This document shows positions 11,267 through 23,018 of a stretch of 64,000 nt of DNA, in pieces. The translations under genes were made by a program, and so were the position numbers. Source of the stretch: Nannochloris sp. 'desiccata' (taxonomy: Eukaryota > Chlorophyta > Trebouxiophyceae > Chlorellales > Chlorellaceae); NCBI GenBank assembly GCA_019044685.2, contig JAGTXX020000012.1, positions 434,001 to 498,000 on the forward strand, written 5' to 3'. The notes beneath the pieces are model-generated. The model did no database searches. It was not told where the DNA came from and was given only the letters and a program-made list of their open reading frames with translations. How positions within the stretch are numbered: position 1 is the stretch's first letter; every line of letters starts with the position of its first letter.

Positions 11267-14200
11267 ATGGCCTCTCCTGAATTGAACGCAGCATTGAAGG
11301 CTGCAGAGCTTGCAATTAACGATAGCCAGTACAAAGATGCTCTCCAACACTGCAAAGCTGCATTGAAAGCGGACAAGACATCGGCAGAAGCTTTACTTCT
11401 GATTGGCAAGGCTGCTTATTATTTGAAGGAATACGCCCAATCAGAGCTGGCGTACAGGCGAGCTCTGGAGGCAAAGCCTGGATCTCTGGAAGCATGGCAA
11501 GGACTTGCAGAAGTATTTGCGGCGAGTGGGAATATCGCTGGCGAGATTGAGGCTAATGAGCATTTGGTAAGTCAATTGGAGATCTTATTTCCTTTCGGTG
11601 ATCAGCTCTAATGGCTTCCTACTGCAGATCAGCTCACCTTGTATTTTCTAGAACTAACGATCACTTAATTTCTCTTGAACTTGTGCAGCTGGAGGGAACT
11701 TCTGAAGAAGACCCTCGTGACCGTGCTGCTCGCATCCGTATAGCAGATGCCTACACTCGCGCTGGCGCCCTCGATCAAGCAGTCCAACAATACCTTCAAG
11801 TCGTCTCCACAGAAGACGCCGACTCTCCTGAACGATTAGATCATCTTAGCAGCCTCGCTGACGTCATGCTCCGTCGTGATGAAGCTTCGGTTTGTGACGA
11901 AGTACAACAAAAACTTGAAGGGAATGCTAAATCTCCTAAAACAACAGATTTTGAGGAACCTACAGCGGGACCTCGAAGAACAATGTCATGCCTTGAAGTA
12001 GATGTCCTGGCTGCTAGAGCTGTCCAAGACAGTGAATCAGGGGAAGAATCCGTCTTTATGGTACTCTCCGAAATAGTAGAACGTGCTCCACCGTCTCTAA
12101 AATACTTGCAATATAGAGAAGAGTACATTCGAAGATGTTTACTTCGTATTTTTCATGCACCTCCCCGCTCCACAGATAGACAGCAATTTAGACTTGCTGC
12201 CTTACGTGAGTGTGTCAGCGTCCTCTGCCACGGTGGATCATGCTCCCCATTACCGTACGAAGCTGCGGTGTGGCTATTGGAAGAAGAGGAAGAGATCAAA
12301 GGTGGCCAGGTCTCTGTCGGAGGTCAAGAGGTCGGCGGAACACAAGCTTTGGCGGGCGGTATCCAAGCAGGAGCTGAGGGTCATATTGGCGCTGGCCGTC
12401 AAGCAACTGTCGCTCTTGCAGCAGAGAACTTCTCTCGAAGACTTATTCATCAGTTCCCTTCACACCCCACTGCTCGTGTCTTGCTAGCATTGATGCTGAG
12501 GCGCCATGCTGTGCACGAAGGGCAGCCTGTCTCTCAAATGAGGCGTCGACAGCTGGAGAATTTATTGAATTCTGCAATGGAAGATGATTCCAAAAACGAC
12601 TGTGCCTCTGGGTTCAAAGCCTTGGCTGAATTGCAATACGAAAATCGAAACTACGAAGATGCAGTGCACACTTCAATAAGAGGCCTTAAATGGTTGCAAC
12701 AGCGGAGAGAGCGGGGGCATGAAGCTCTTACTCAAGTCGCTCTTGGGTTACGATTAGTATTTGCAAAGTCGCTACGAAGGTTGGATCGATTGGACGAAGC
12801 GGAGAGACATTTTAAGTCGTTAGCTGGATGGGTTACAGAGGGTGAAGCAGCCTTTAGCGAGATGTGTGGCTCAACGCCGACCTCAATTCATCAACAGGCG
12901 TTACGAGGTATCGCTCTTGTTGCCTTGGCCCGCGGTGATGTACAGGCTTCCCGTGCACAGTATGAACGTATCCTAGGAAAAGCAGCATTGGGGAGAGGTC
13001 CAGCAGAGCATTGGGCTCATGCTGATTACGGTTGGTTGCTCTATCAAAGTGGCGACTACCAAGGAGCGAGATTTCAATTAGAGCAAGCGTTGAAGGTGGC
13101 TGAAGAAGAAGGGTGTGCTGCGACCGATTCTCAAGTAGGGGAACATCGGTATAGATTAGGGGAAGTTTATTGGAAGTTGAAGGGGAGATATAGGTCTGAT
13201 AAGCAGTTTGCATACCATCAGGTAAGAATAGGCGAAAGACGTTACAATTTTTTTTTTACCTTTTACCGTGTTTATATATATATATTTTTTTAAAGTTTTG
13301 CTAGTTTTGGATTATTTCTTTCTCACTTTCTTTTCAATTTATACGTATGCTTCACTTTCTTCTGCAGTTTGTTGAGGCTGCCAAAGTTGAGGGTCATGCC
13401 CAAGCACCAGCGCTTGCTGCGCTCGGTAGATATTTAGAACATGTTGAGAATCGACCCGATGCCGCTCAAAAATGTTATAGAAAGGCTCTGGCTATCGATC
13501 CATCAGTAGATGTAGCAGGTAATCGACGTGCGAGCACTGATTCTGTGGGGCAGGAGGAGTAGCTTTTACTGTATTATTTTTACTGGTATTGTAGTATACT
13601 TCTTTGTGTTGATTCAGTTACACTAGTCCTTCTTCTTGCTTTTTACTTTCCTCTTTATAAACTCTCACCTGCATTTAAACTCTGGTGTCTGTACAAATTT
13701 GTTCATAATTTTTCTTTTCCTTTCTTTCGTCCTTCTTGGTTCAAACGGACGGATAATAACCTAAATGACTGACACTATAAGATTCTCAAAGGAATACCCC
13801 CCTTCTTCTTTTGTCTTTTCAGCTTTCCCCTGTCTCAAATTTTTTTCCCTTCAAAAATAAATCAATTTTCGGCCCGACTGCGGTTCTGAACAACTCCAAA
13901 AAAATCAATCATTTTCGACTTTTCTTTTTTATTCACTCACTCACTCACTCGCTCCTGCCCTTGATAGAATCTGCTCTTCATTTTCCTTTGAATACTTTCT
14001 TGTACATAGACCCTTTTTATTGTGTTGTATGTACATTCCGCTGCTGTAAGCAAGCATGGAAGCTAAAATAATTCACCGCTCCACAGTCGGGAATAATAAA
14101 AATTTATTTATTAATTCTTCATCTCTTATTGATTTTGCAGGAGATGGTTTATGCGCCTATTTAATTAAATCTGGGAGGCAAGATGCAGCTGTAGCCTTGT

Positions 14201-17200
14201 GTAGGCAGGTCGCATCACGAGCTCAGCATGCTGTATGGGCGTGGAAACGTCTTGGTATGTTGTGGATGTTTCCGCTTTCGAAATTACATTTTATTAAACA
14301 ATTTCAATATTTGATGTTGATTTACGTTGGTCAATTTATATACGTATTCGCCTTTTACCCTTTTTTCATATTATTTCATTATTAATTGTTGCAGGCGTGC
14401 TTCTTTTAGACCAGAAACAACCTGCCGAAGCCATACCCGCCCTCCAAGCAGCCCTCCGTGGTAGACCCTCAGATGCAACCACCTGGGAAGCTTTAGGAGC
14501 AGCATACCAGCCCTTAGGCCGTCTTACTGCAGCATTAAAAGCCTTCAATCGAGCAATTGAGCTAGATCCCAACAGAATCTATGCTCTTATCCAAAAAGGC
14601 AATCTTTTATTGACTTTAGGAGACCCCTCGAAAGCTTTAATTTGCCACGAAACAGCTTTAAAACTCGATTCTACCCATCCTGCTGCTCTCTTAGGCGCTG
14701 CAGAAGCATTAACGTCTTCTGCAGGGACGTATATCCACTCAGGAGCGGTGAAAGCTGCGGGAATGGAGCTGGAAAAAGCGGCAACATTGGCAAATTCATG
14801 TGCCGGTAAAAACGGAAATATGATTTCTGCTTGGAAACAGTTGGGAGATATCTTGTTACTCGCGCGGAATGCACCATTTTCATCTTTAAAGACATCTTCT
14901 ACTTCTTTTCTTGCTACTCCTAGTACTTTTACCCCTTTAGCAGAAGCAACCGCAGTTGGAGTAGTACAAGAGTGGAAGCAGAGAATAGTCGCTGTGCAAG
15001 AGTCTCGTAAAGCTTTTACAAAGGCTTTATTTCTAGGTCCTTGTGCATCTTCTGCATGGCATGACGTTGCGTGTACATATTATCACGAACATCAACTGTA
15101 TCGTGCACATCCAAGCGTTCTCAAAGACGAGAATTATTCTTCTACTACTGAAGATAAATTCAATAAGTTGTTAGAAAAGGCCGAGTGGTGCCTTCGTGGC
15201 GCTTTGCGCCTTGATCCAGCATCCTCTAACCTCTGGACTGCATTTGGTATTGCTGCTACCGACCGTGCAGTTAGAGAATACGCTTTATCTCGTTCTTTAC
15301 AACTGGATCCGAAGGCTTCGACTGCTTGGGTTGCTCTTGCTCGACTCTATATAGACGCTGACGAACCCGTCCTCGCTGAAAAATGTCTCCAACAAGGCCG
15401 TAGTCAAGACCCAGCAGTAGGATTAATCTGGGAAGCTATGGCTGCGTTAGCAGCATTATCTGCTGCGGAGAAGGAGAGAGCTGAATATAATCAACATGCT
15501 GTGGGGCTGGGGCCAAGCACAGAAGGGCTCTTGGGCTTTGCGGAAGCTTCTCTACTTGCTCCTAGTATCAGTAATAGTATTTCTGGCAGTGTGTATGCTG
15601 CTGCGCATCGTGCTAAAGAATTAAATCCACTCAACCCTGCTGCGTTGAATGTTTGGGGCTTGGCGTGTGAAGTCAAACAAGATTTCCTCGGATCGATCAA
15701 AGCATACACAGCATGCCTTGAATTACTTTCACTTTCTAGTGATAATGGTAGTAATGGTAGCGGTAATAATGTATTGTTGCATCAGCATCCGGAGAGAACG
15801 AGGTCTGGGACTCCGCTCGTTGCCGGGGTAAAACTTAATTTAGCGAGGGCTCTTTGTTCAGCTGAAGACTACTCTGCTGCTGTTGCATTGTACAGAGAGT
15901 TGGAGGCAGAAGGAGTCTTACATACTCAGCCAAGTGCGTTGTTGAGTTATGCTATTGTCAAGGCGTATACTGGAGATATACCTGGTGCTGAGATCACTGC
16001 TCGCTCGATTTTGGCGGCGACATCTTCATCTGATGGTCGTCGCAATATTGATGGCAGCATGGCTGCTGCGGCTGTAGAAATACTCGTGCAACTAAAAATT
16101 GCAGCTGGACAGCCTTCTTCTCAAGTTGTGAAGGTACTGCAAGAGTATTTGCACCAATTGGATGAATTGAAAGCTCCGGTCGAAGAGATTAAGAAGCTCT
16201 GGTTGATGGTGGCTGCTGTGGTGGGAGGCGAGAACACCACTCACGTAGTCGATCAAACAATTGCTGCAGCAAAACACTGGGTTGCAATGTCTACTAGTAA
16301 GGAGGAAGATAATGCACCTTTCTTTGCTCAATTACATGCTCAACTACAGCTGACGTCTATCTCAAATTTGTCAAAGGCTGTGCATTTGGATCCTAGCGCC
16401 TTGGATCTCCGCCTTTCTTTAGCAGCTGCTGCTGCTGGCGCTGCTGCTGGCATTGATGTGGATGACGGTGTACAGAATTATGCTAAATCCGTATTAAAAC
16501 TTCTTCAAAACATAAATATCGACCCTACTACTACTGCTACTACTACTACCAGCAGCGCTCCAGAAGACTTGTTGACTACAAGGCTACGTATCGCAAGTGC
16601 GGCCTTGCTGGAACGCGGTCTTTCTGCCGGGTTGTCTCGCATAAAACAAGAAGCACGTGTTGCCGCTCAAGCCCTCCATGCCCAGCCTGAATGTGTAAAT
16701 GTATGGTATGTATATGCATTGTTGGCTTCGCAAGTTGCTGCAGGGGAGAAGACTCCTGGTGGGTCTAAGAAAGCGTTGACCTGTGCCCGCTGTGCTTTGT
16801 CGTTGATTACTTCCCAGAAAAATAGGGAGGATGCTGGAAAAAATGGTGCGTTGCTTCTACAGCAAGTGAGGTTATCGATCTGCATTAGTGAGAGCTTGTT
16901 ACATTTACCTTTAGGAGCAGAAGACATAGAAGGGGAAGCGCTGCGAACAGCAACCGCTGCAGTTGACCTCTCGTCAAAACTTTCTTCTTCGTCGTCTTCT
17001 GCCTCTGCCATTGCCAAGGTGGATGCACTGCGTCAAGTAGCTCGTTGTCATTGGAAACGTGGAGATATTTCTCAGGCTGAGAAGTTTTATAGGCAAGCTA
17101 TGGAGGAATCTGCTGCCTCGCCATTTTCTAGCACGAGCGGTGCCATTGCAGCGATGGAGTTGGCTGCTTGTTTACGCTCGTGTGGACGTGGAAGAGATGC

Positions 17201-17804
17201 AGCTGAAGTATTACGCGGAGAAGCTCTTCAATATACCGACCATCTCTCGACGAGTCCTACTTCTTTTGAAACAAACATGCTGCAACAAATTCTCTTGCAG
17301 AGAACGTTGACATTAGCTCGTCTTGGGGAACTTGAGGCTGCGAAATTCTGTGCTGAAGCTGCTACACCTGAAGAAAAGCAGCAAAATACTGGAATTCAGG
17401 CTACTTCTAGTTTGATTTCTTCTTTTTCTCGGGGGCTTGGATTGGTAGCACAAGGGGCGGTAGCTTTCCAGCAAGCCCTGACTGCCGGCACCGGCACCGA
17501 ATCTGGAATTGCATTTTTAGCCGCTGCTCGGCGATATTTAATAGAATCTTTGCGAAAAGAACAGGATGGGGTTGTTTCTAGAGCGTTATTAGCACACATC
17601 GAGTTTTCTTCTACAAATAGAAAGAAAGAAGAAAAAGTACAAGCCCATGCTGAGCATGCTTTGCTCTATGCAGATCGGCCAATTTCTGGGGAGTTGTTGC
17701 ACTTTTTAGGAAGACTACAAGTTTCAAAGACATTTTGCGCAAAAGCGTTGCATTCTGCACCATGGAAGGTCAACTGGTGGGCTCAAATGCAAGAGAGTAG
17801 ATAA
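11267..17804 (+). CDS. SKI3: SKI3/TTC37-like tetratricopeptide scaffold of the Ski complex
   Basis: Five exons (11267-11566, 11689-13221, 13368-13518, 14141-14254, 14395-17804) give 1,835 aa; every junction keeps the frame. TPR units run through almost the whole protein. Clear examples are ALKAAELAINDSQYKDALQ near the N-terminus and LGRLTAALKAFNRAIELDP just after the last intron. Single TPR genes can be many things. The very long TPR superhelix, the SKI3-like first repeat (ALQHCKAALKADKTSAEAL) and the C-terminal ALHSAPWKVNWW point to SKI3, which joins SKI2 and SKI8 to feed mRNA to the cytoplasmic exosome. Length is above human TTC37 (about 1,560 aa), partly through Ala/Ser-rich insertions. 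The third intron (622 nt) is the longest in the window. The start is the first ATG; upstream in-frame codons are not ATG. Confidence 0.8.
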
Positions 17805-17992
17805 GAATTACTGTCGACTACTTTATAATCAATTTTCCCCTGTTATTTTCACTGTGTCTGCTACTAACTAGTCTTGTAATCTGTGGTGGCTTTATACATG
17901 TCTTACAATAAGAAAATCAGAAATTTTTGAAAAATTTACATCGTTGGACGGCTACAGTATTATTTTAGAAAAATATCAATCGCTCTTCTTGC

Positions 17993-20567
17993 TTACTTGC
18001 CTTGAGAGATTGCCCATTCAGCCAACAAGCCCGCTCCATACCCAGTCGCACCTCCAGCCTTATCATTCCACACAGGTCCAGCCATATCCACATGCGCCCA
18101 GGCAGTCTTGTCCTGATCAGTAATAAACTCTTTTAAAAACAAAGCAGCGGTGATTGAACCACCCATCCTACCACCTGTGTTTTTATAATCTGCAACAGGG
18201 CTCTTCAATTGCTCCAAATACGATTCCTCAAGAGGCATTCTCCAAAGCTTCTCCCCTGCCAATTTAGAGGCAGACGTAAAGCCGCTCGCCATCTCATCGG
18301 TGGTCGAGTACAAAGCCCCTATTTGATCACCGAGAGCGATCATACAAGCTCCAGTTAAAGTTGCAATATCGACCACTGCTTCTACGTTACACTGATTCTG
18401 TGCGTATAACAGCGCATCAGCAAGAGTCAACCTCCCTTCAGCATCTGTGTTATTCACTTCCACAGTTTTGCCATTAGAAGCGACCAGAATGTCACCTGGA
18501 CGCAAGCCTCGTGCATCAACCATATTTTCACACGAGGCGATAATGAAATGGATTTCCACGTTAGCTGGTTTGATATCTGCAATCGCACGTGCTGCACCGA
18601 GTGTCGCACCAGCACCACCCATATCGAATTTCATCATTTCAATCATGCTGCCAGCACCTGCTTTGAGATTATAACCACCGGAATCAAAAGTGAGACCTTT
18701 ACCTACTATGCCAATTTTCTTTTTAACAGAACCACTACCTCCAGCAGGTGTATACGTCAAATGAATGAATTTAGGGGGTTCATCAGATGCTTCGGCTACT
18801 CCGAGGTATAATCCCATTCCTAAAGCTTCGCATTGCTCTTTTTCTAATACTTGAAGCTTCATGACGTCGGGAGCCCCGGCAGCGATGGCAGCAGCAGCAT
18901 CTGCGAGGTGGGTAGGGGTGCAAACGTTTGGAGGGGCTTCCACAAGGTAGCGGGTGAGTAATGCACCCTTGGCCATGGCAACACCGTGGGCAATAGAAGC
19001 ATCCGCTCCCGCTCCAGAAGGAAAGAGAAGCTCGACTGCTTCTAAAGTGGAAGGGGTAGGCTTATTTTTAAAGCGAGTAGATTCGTAGGCACCATTGACA
19101 ATACCATTGGCAATGCGACCGGCAACCGCAGCCTTTTTATCATCAGCAAGGGAGCCTACAATGGTTACAGCTGCGGTTTTGGCTTTATTGGCCTTGGCAG
19201 TTGAAGCCACGGCACCACCAAAAGTCTGCCAAACAGAGGCACCCCACTCTGCAGACGGCGTGGCCTTGTCTGCAGACCCTAAGCCTACAAGAGCGACGAA
19301 ACGGGCGTTTTTACCAGCGCGGACAGCTTGGGAACTGCCTGCTTTCCCCTTGAAATCGAAAACAGAGACGATGTCCGAGAGTGCTCCACCAAGTTCTGCG
19401 TCTAAAGCTTGGAGCTCAGCGCTGGAGATGCTGGATTTATCATCAGTGGTAGAGAACGCATCTTCAAAGACACCAATGACTAGAAGATCCCCGGCCCAAG
19501 AAGAGGCAGAGGCACTGCCGAGAGCAACAGAGACGATTTTTTCCGGCTGGATAGCCACCTGAGAGAAAAACGTAGGAGGAAAAAGATCAAGGGTTTAGAT
19601 GGCTGGTATGCTTCAGAAATGGTAGATCAGAGTATATGGAATGCGCAGAATAGGTGAACACACAGGTCTGCGGTGGGTAATCTGAACCATCACTGTGATT
19701 CCAGAAACAATCAAAACGCGATCGGAGCAGAACAAATGAAAGAATACAATATTCAACGCTAGAAATGCAAGTATACTATTCAAAGAGAGTTGTAGAATAA
19801 ATAAATAGGAGGTTTGAGGTACTTAAGAAGGCACGCGGGGTGAAAACTAAACAGCAGCAGCGGCTACAGCATGCCGTTCTGGTTGGCACCACAGAAGCAC
19901 ACTTCACTTAAAATGAAAGGAGCACAAGCAGGATTCCATGCATACAACGATTATATATCAAACTTACGTCCATAGGGGCATAAGGGTAGTTGCGAACTTG
20001 AGATTCAGCCATAGTCATAACGCTAATTTCACGCCGTCTACCAGGAGAAGTTCTGAAGTCTGTACATAGGAAGAAAATATAGGTAGGAATAAGGTGATAA
20101 TATCGCATTAGGAGCAATACCCGATCTGAAGAGTGCATTTGGAATTATAAACCTCCAATACAGTAAAACCATCCTCTATTCAATAAAGCAAGGACGGGAG
20201 CGGCCGAGAACTGGACTTACTCTGACCAGCAAAGTTTGCAAGAGCCTGGCGCCTTTTTGACCTGTAGTTTGCATTAAGCAGTGTCAGTATATACCATCAA
20301 ACACCTCGATCAATATAAAAACTCCTTGAAATAAGCTTTATTTAACAAGTAGGATTGGATCATCTATTGAACTCACTGTGCAAACACTGCTGTAGATAAG
20401 GCTTTAGGGCGACAAACAGATCTGCATGATCAATGTGAGTTGGATACTAGTAAGAATTGTGGTGCATTGTATATTTAAATCATGTCTAGCATCTGGGACA
20501 TGCGATGATTTTCTAACCTAGAAAATAAGCGGCGAGCAAGGCCGGTGGTCGCAATACGCATCGCCAT
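17993..20567 (-). CDS. LAP: Leucyl aminopeptidase (M17) with four-exon targeting leader
   Basis: Five exons (20567-20518, 20421-20377, 20261-20221, 20059-19968, 19558-17993) give 597 aa. The big last exon holds the M17 enzyme: GLTFDSGGYNLK and the family signature NTDAEGRLTLADAL, with the metal ligands in KGLTFDSGG, FDMGGAGA and NTDAEG all present. Four small exons supply an N-terminal leader starting MAMRIATTGLARRLFS and containing SKRRQALANFAGQ: rich in Arg, Ser and Ala and poor in acids, like a plastid or mitochondrial targeting peptide. Reading only the last exon would start at a GTG next to a perfect acceptor (CAG at 19561-19559), which argues for the spliced form. M17 enzymes are hexameric di-metal peptidases; plant LAPs are often plastidic and can act as chaperones. 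The first donor (GTTAGA) is the weakest junction. Confidence 0.88.
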
Positions 20568-20917
20568 CTCTTGCAACAGAATTAAGGGATTGCCTCATGC
20601 TAGCCTGGTTGCTTGTTTTTAAGCTAAAAGATGGCTTCTTTTGCTTTTTGACTGTCAGGGCTTCTTCCTATCTTCATGACTTCGGAGTTCTTAAAGCAAG
20701 GCTTTGGGTGTCGGATCTCACACATAAAATTTAAGAAACATTTTTATCTTCACACCTAGCAGCGCAGAGGGCCATGCAGTGTTTGAATTTTACTCACTGA
20801 TCTGACATCTACAAAAATCAATCACACCAATCCACTTTAAAGTTTCCAATTTCCCTAAGCCCTCCTGCATACCCAAGTACCTTCTCCTTAACTACCTTTT
20901 GACGTTGCATTGTAACA
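20568..20917. promoter_or_regulatory. Shared divergent promoter region LAP / glycerol kinase
   Basis: A 350-bp gap between the outward-facing starts of LAP and glycerol kinase. It is moderately AT-rich and no element was recognised beyond its position. It includes the two 5' UTRs. Confidence 0.45.
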
Positions 20918-22492
20918 ATGGAGTGCATTGGCTCTGTAGACCAGGGCACACAGAGTACAAGATTTTTTCTTTACGACAAAGATTGCAACGTCATAGCTAG
21001 TTCCCAGATCCCCGTCGCTCAAATCTTCCCAAAGCAAGGATGGGTTGATCAAGACCCTATGGCTATCTGGGAATCCGTCCAAAAAGCTATTTCCGAAACT
21101 ATGCGTCAAGCACAAGAAAGATACGGCGACGGCAAAGTTATTGTCAGAGCTATTGGAATAACCAACCAACGGGAAACGACTATAGTTTGGGATAAAAACA
21201 CAGGGAAACCTTTGTGTAACGCAATTGTCTGGTTGGATAACCGTACCAGTTCTATAGTCGAAAGCATGGCGAAACAACTAGGGGGTCGAGACGCCTTTCG
21301 TGCAATCACCGGCTTACCGACCTCTACCTACTTTTCTGCTTATAAACTGAAATGGCTGCTTGAAAACCGTCCTGAAGTTGCTAAAGCTGCAGAGGAAGGT
21401 CTCTGTATGTTTGGAACTGTAGACACCTGGTTGCTTTACAATTTTACAGGGGGAGCTCATAGCGAAGAAAATAGAAGTACCTGTGTTCACGTTACAGATG
21501 TTTCAAACGCCTCTAGGACCAACTTAATGGACATATCAACCCGTCAATGGCATCAAGACACTATCAAAACTTTTGGAGCCTCTAATGTCATCTTTCCTGA
21601 AATAAAAAGCAATGCAGAGGAGTACGGTAAAGTTTGTGCAACTGCCGTCCCCGAGCTGGCTGGAGTCCCGATTGCTGGCTGCTTAGGCGACCAGCAAGCT
21701 GCTGTGATGGGTCAACGATGCCAGGAAAAAGAAGCCAAGAATACCTATGGTACTGGCTGTTTTATGTTGTTGCATACTGGCACCATAGCAGTGGAGTCAA
21801 AGCACGGTCTTTTGACCACGGTTGCCTACCAATTAGGCCCTGATGCTGCGCCATGCTATGCTCTCGAAGGCAGTATCGCCATCGCAGGACAAGGTATTAC
21901 TTGGCTACGTGATTCTCTAGGTCTCATTGACGACGCTGCTGAAAGCGAAGCCTTGGCAAATAGCGTGCCGAATTGCGGAGGCGTTTTTTTTGTTCCTGCC
22001 TTTGGAGGGCTTTTGGCGCCCTGGTGGGAGCCTGATGCACGTGGTATCATCCTGGGTTTAACTCAACGCACTCAAAAAGCACATATTGTCCGTGCAATGC
22101 TTGAAGCTATCTGTTTTCAAACAAGAGACGTCCTGGAGGCTATGAAACAGGACTCTGAAATGAATCTGGCCTGTTTATTTGTCGATGGAGGTGCGTCTAA
22201 GAACAACGCCCTCATGCAGATGCAAGCTGATATTTTGCAAGTCCCTGTACGTAGACCCTTACACATGGAGACGACCTCTTTGGGGGCTGCGTTGGCTGCG
22301 GGAATCGCGGTAGGGTTTTGGAGTGTAGAAGAGGCCTTTACGGATTTGAAACATTCGAGCGGGGGCACGCTGTTTGAGCCTCAAATAGCTGAAGAAGTAG
22401 CTGATAAGAGGCATGGCAGGTGGAAGAAAGCGGTGGAGAGGTCAATGCAATTGGCAGAAATTACTGCCGCTGAAGAAGAGGGGGGAATTTGA
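20918..22492 (+). CDS. glpK: Glycerol kinase
   Basis: A single exon gives 524 aa. It opens with the FGGY-family phosphate-binding motif SVDQGTQSTRFFLYD and carries GITNQRETTIVWDKNTG, GCLGDQQAAVMGQ (second phosphate loop), NTYGTGCFMLLHTG and FVDGGASKNNALMQMQAD, all diagnostic of glycerol kinase. It phosphorylates glycerol to sn-glycerol 3-phosphate with ATP, in the cytosol since no leader is visible. Length matches eukaryotic and bacterial enzymes (about 500-520 aa). The start follows directly after an AT-rich leader, and an upstream in-frame extension is not supported. It is intronless, unlike most neighbours. Nothing in base use suggests recent transfer, but a tree would be needed to exclude an older bacterial origin. 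Confidence 0.95.
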   Translation: MECIGSVDQGTQSTRFFLYDKDCNVIASSQIPVAQIFPKQGWVDQDPMAIWESVQKAISETMRQAQERYGDGKVIVRAIGITNQRETTIVWDKNTGKPLCNAIVWLDNRTSSIVESMAKQLGGRDAFRAITGLPTSTYFSAYKLKWLLENRPEVAKAAEEGLCMFGTVDTWLLYNFTGGAHSEENRSTCVHVTDVSNASRTNLMDISTRQWHQDTIKTFGASNVIFPEIKSNAEEYGKVCATAVPELAGVPIAGCLGDQQAAVMGQRCQEKEAKNTYGTGCFMLLHTGTIAVESKHGLLTTVAYQLGPDAAPCYALEGSIAIAGQGITWLRDSLGLIDDAAESEALANSVPNCGGVFFVPAFGGLLAPWWEPDARGIILGLTQRTQKAHIVRAMLEAICFQTRDVLEAMKQDSEMNLACLFVDGGASKNNALMQMQADILQVPVRRPLHMETTSLGAALAAGIAVGFWSVEEAFTDLKHSSGGTLFEPQIAEEVADKRHGRWKKAVERSMQLAEITAAEEEGGI

Positions 22493-23018
22493 TTGGTGTG
22501 GTTGATTTGAGTAACAAAAAATTGTGAGCGATCAGCGGGGAAAAAAGAATAAACAAGAAATTGAGTTGAAAATTGAGTTTTGATTTAGCGAGTTATTGTT
22601 GGAGCGTACTAGACAATTTTGTATCATAGATATCCAGTTTTCATGACAGCTGTAAGATAGACTACTATGATTTGTAACAAGCTCTCTCTCCTTGTGGAAG
22701 CCCATGGGAAAATCTAACTGTAACCAAGGGTGATTTGGGCAACTCAGCTAAAACCGCCAGCTGGCGTCCCGGAGTCCGAGTCACGCAGCTCCGATACAAA
22801 GATCTTACCCAAAATCAGCTTGTAAGGTGTTCAACTGCCACACAAATATTTTCATATATACTCTTAAGTTAATTTTTCACCGCTTTGCCTTGTATTTAAA
22901 AACAGGTTTGCCGTGGATCGCTTCTGAACTAAGCATCTGCAGGCTTTAAGAAGGGCGTTTGCAGCTGTTCACCCTCTTACCACCACTCCTATCGTAATAG
23001 AATATTCTATTTCAAATT
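22493..23018. other. Intergenic, glycerol kinase 3' end to sucrose synthase start
   Basis: About 526 bp between two same-strand genes, holding the glycerol kinase 3' UTR and the sucrose synthase upstream region. No RNA gene, repeat or ORF worth calling was seen. Confidence 0.4.

Noticed and set aside
14056..14140. Frame upstream of SKI3 exon 4 beginning MEAKIIHRSTVGNN
   Set aside because: It is intron sequence; the acceptor at 14138-14140 joins exon 3 in frame and restores the TPR.
17993..19558. LAP starting at 19558
   Set aside because: The codon there is GTG directly after a CAG acceptor; spliced leader exons give an ATG and a targeting peptide.
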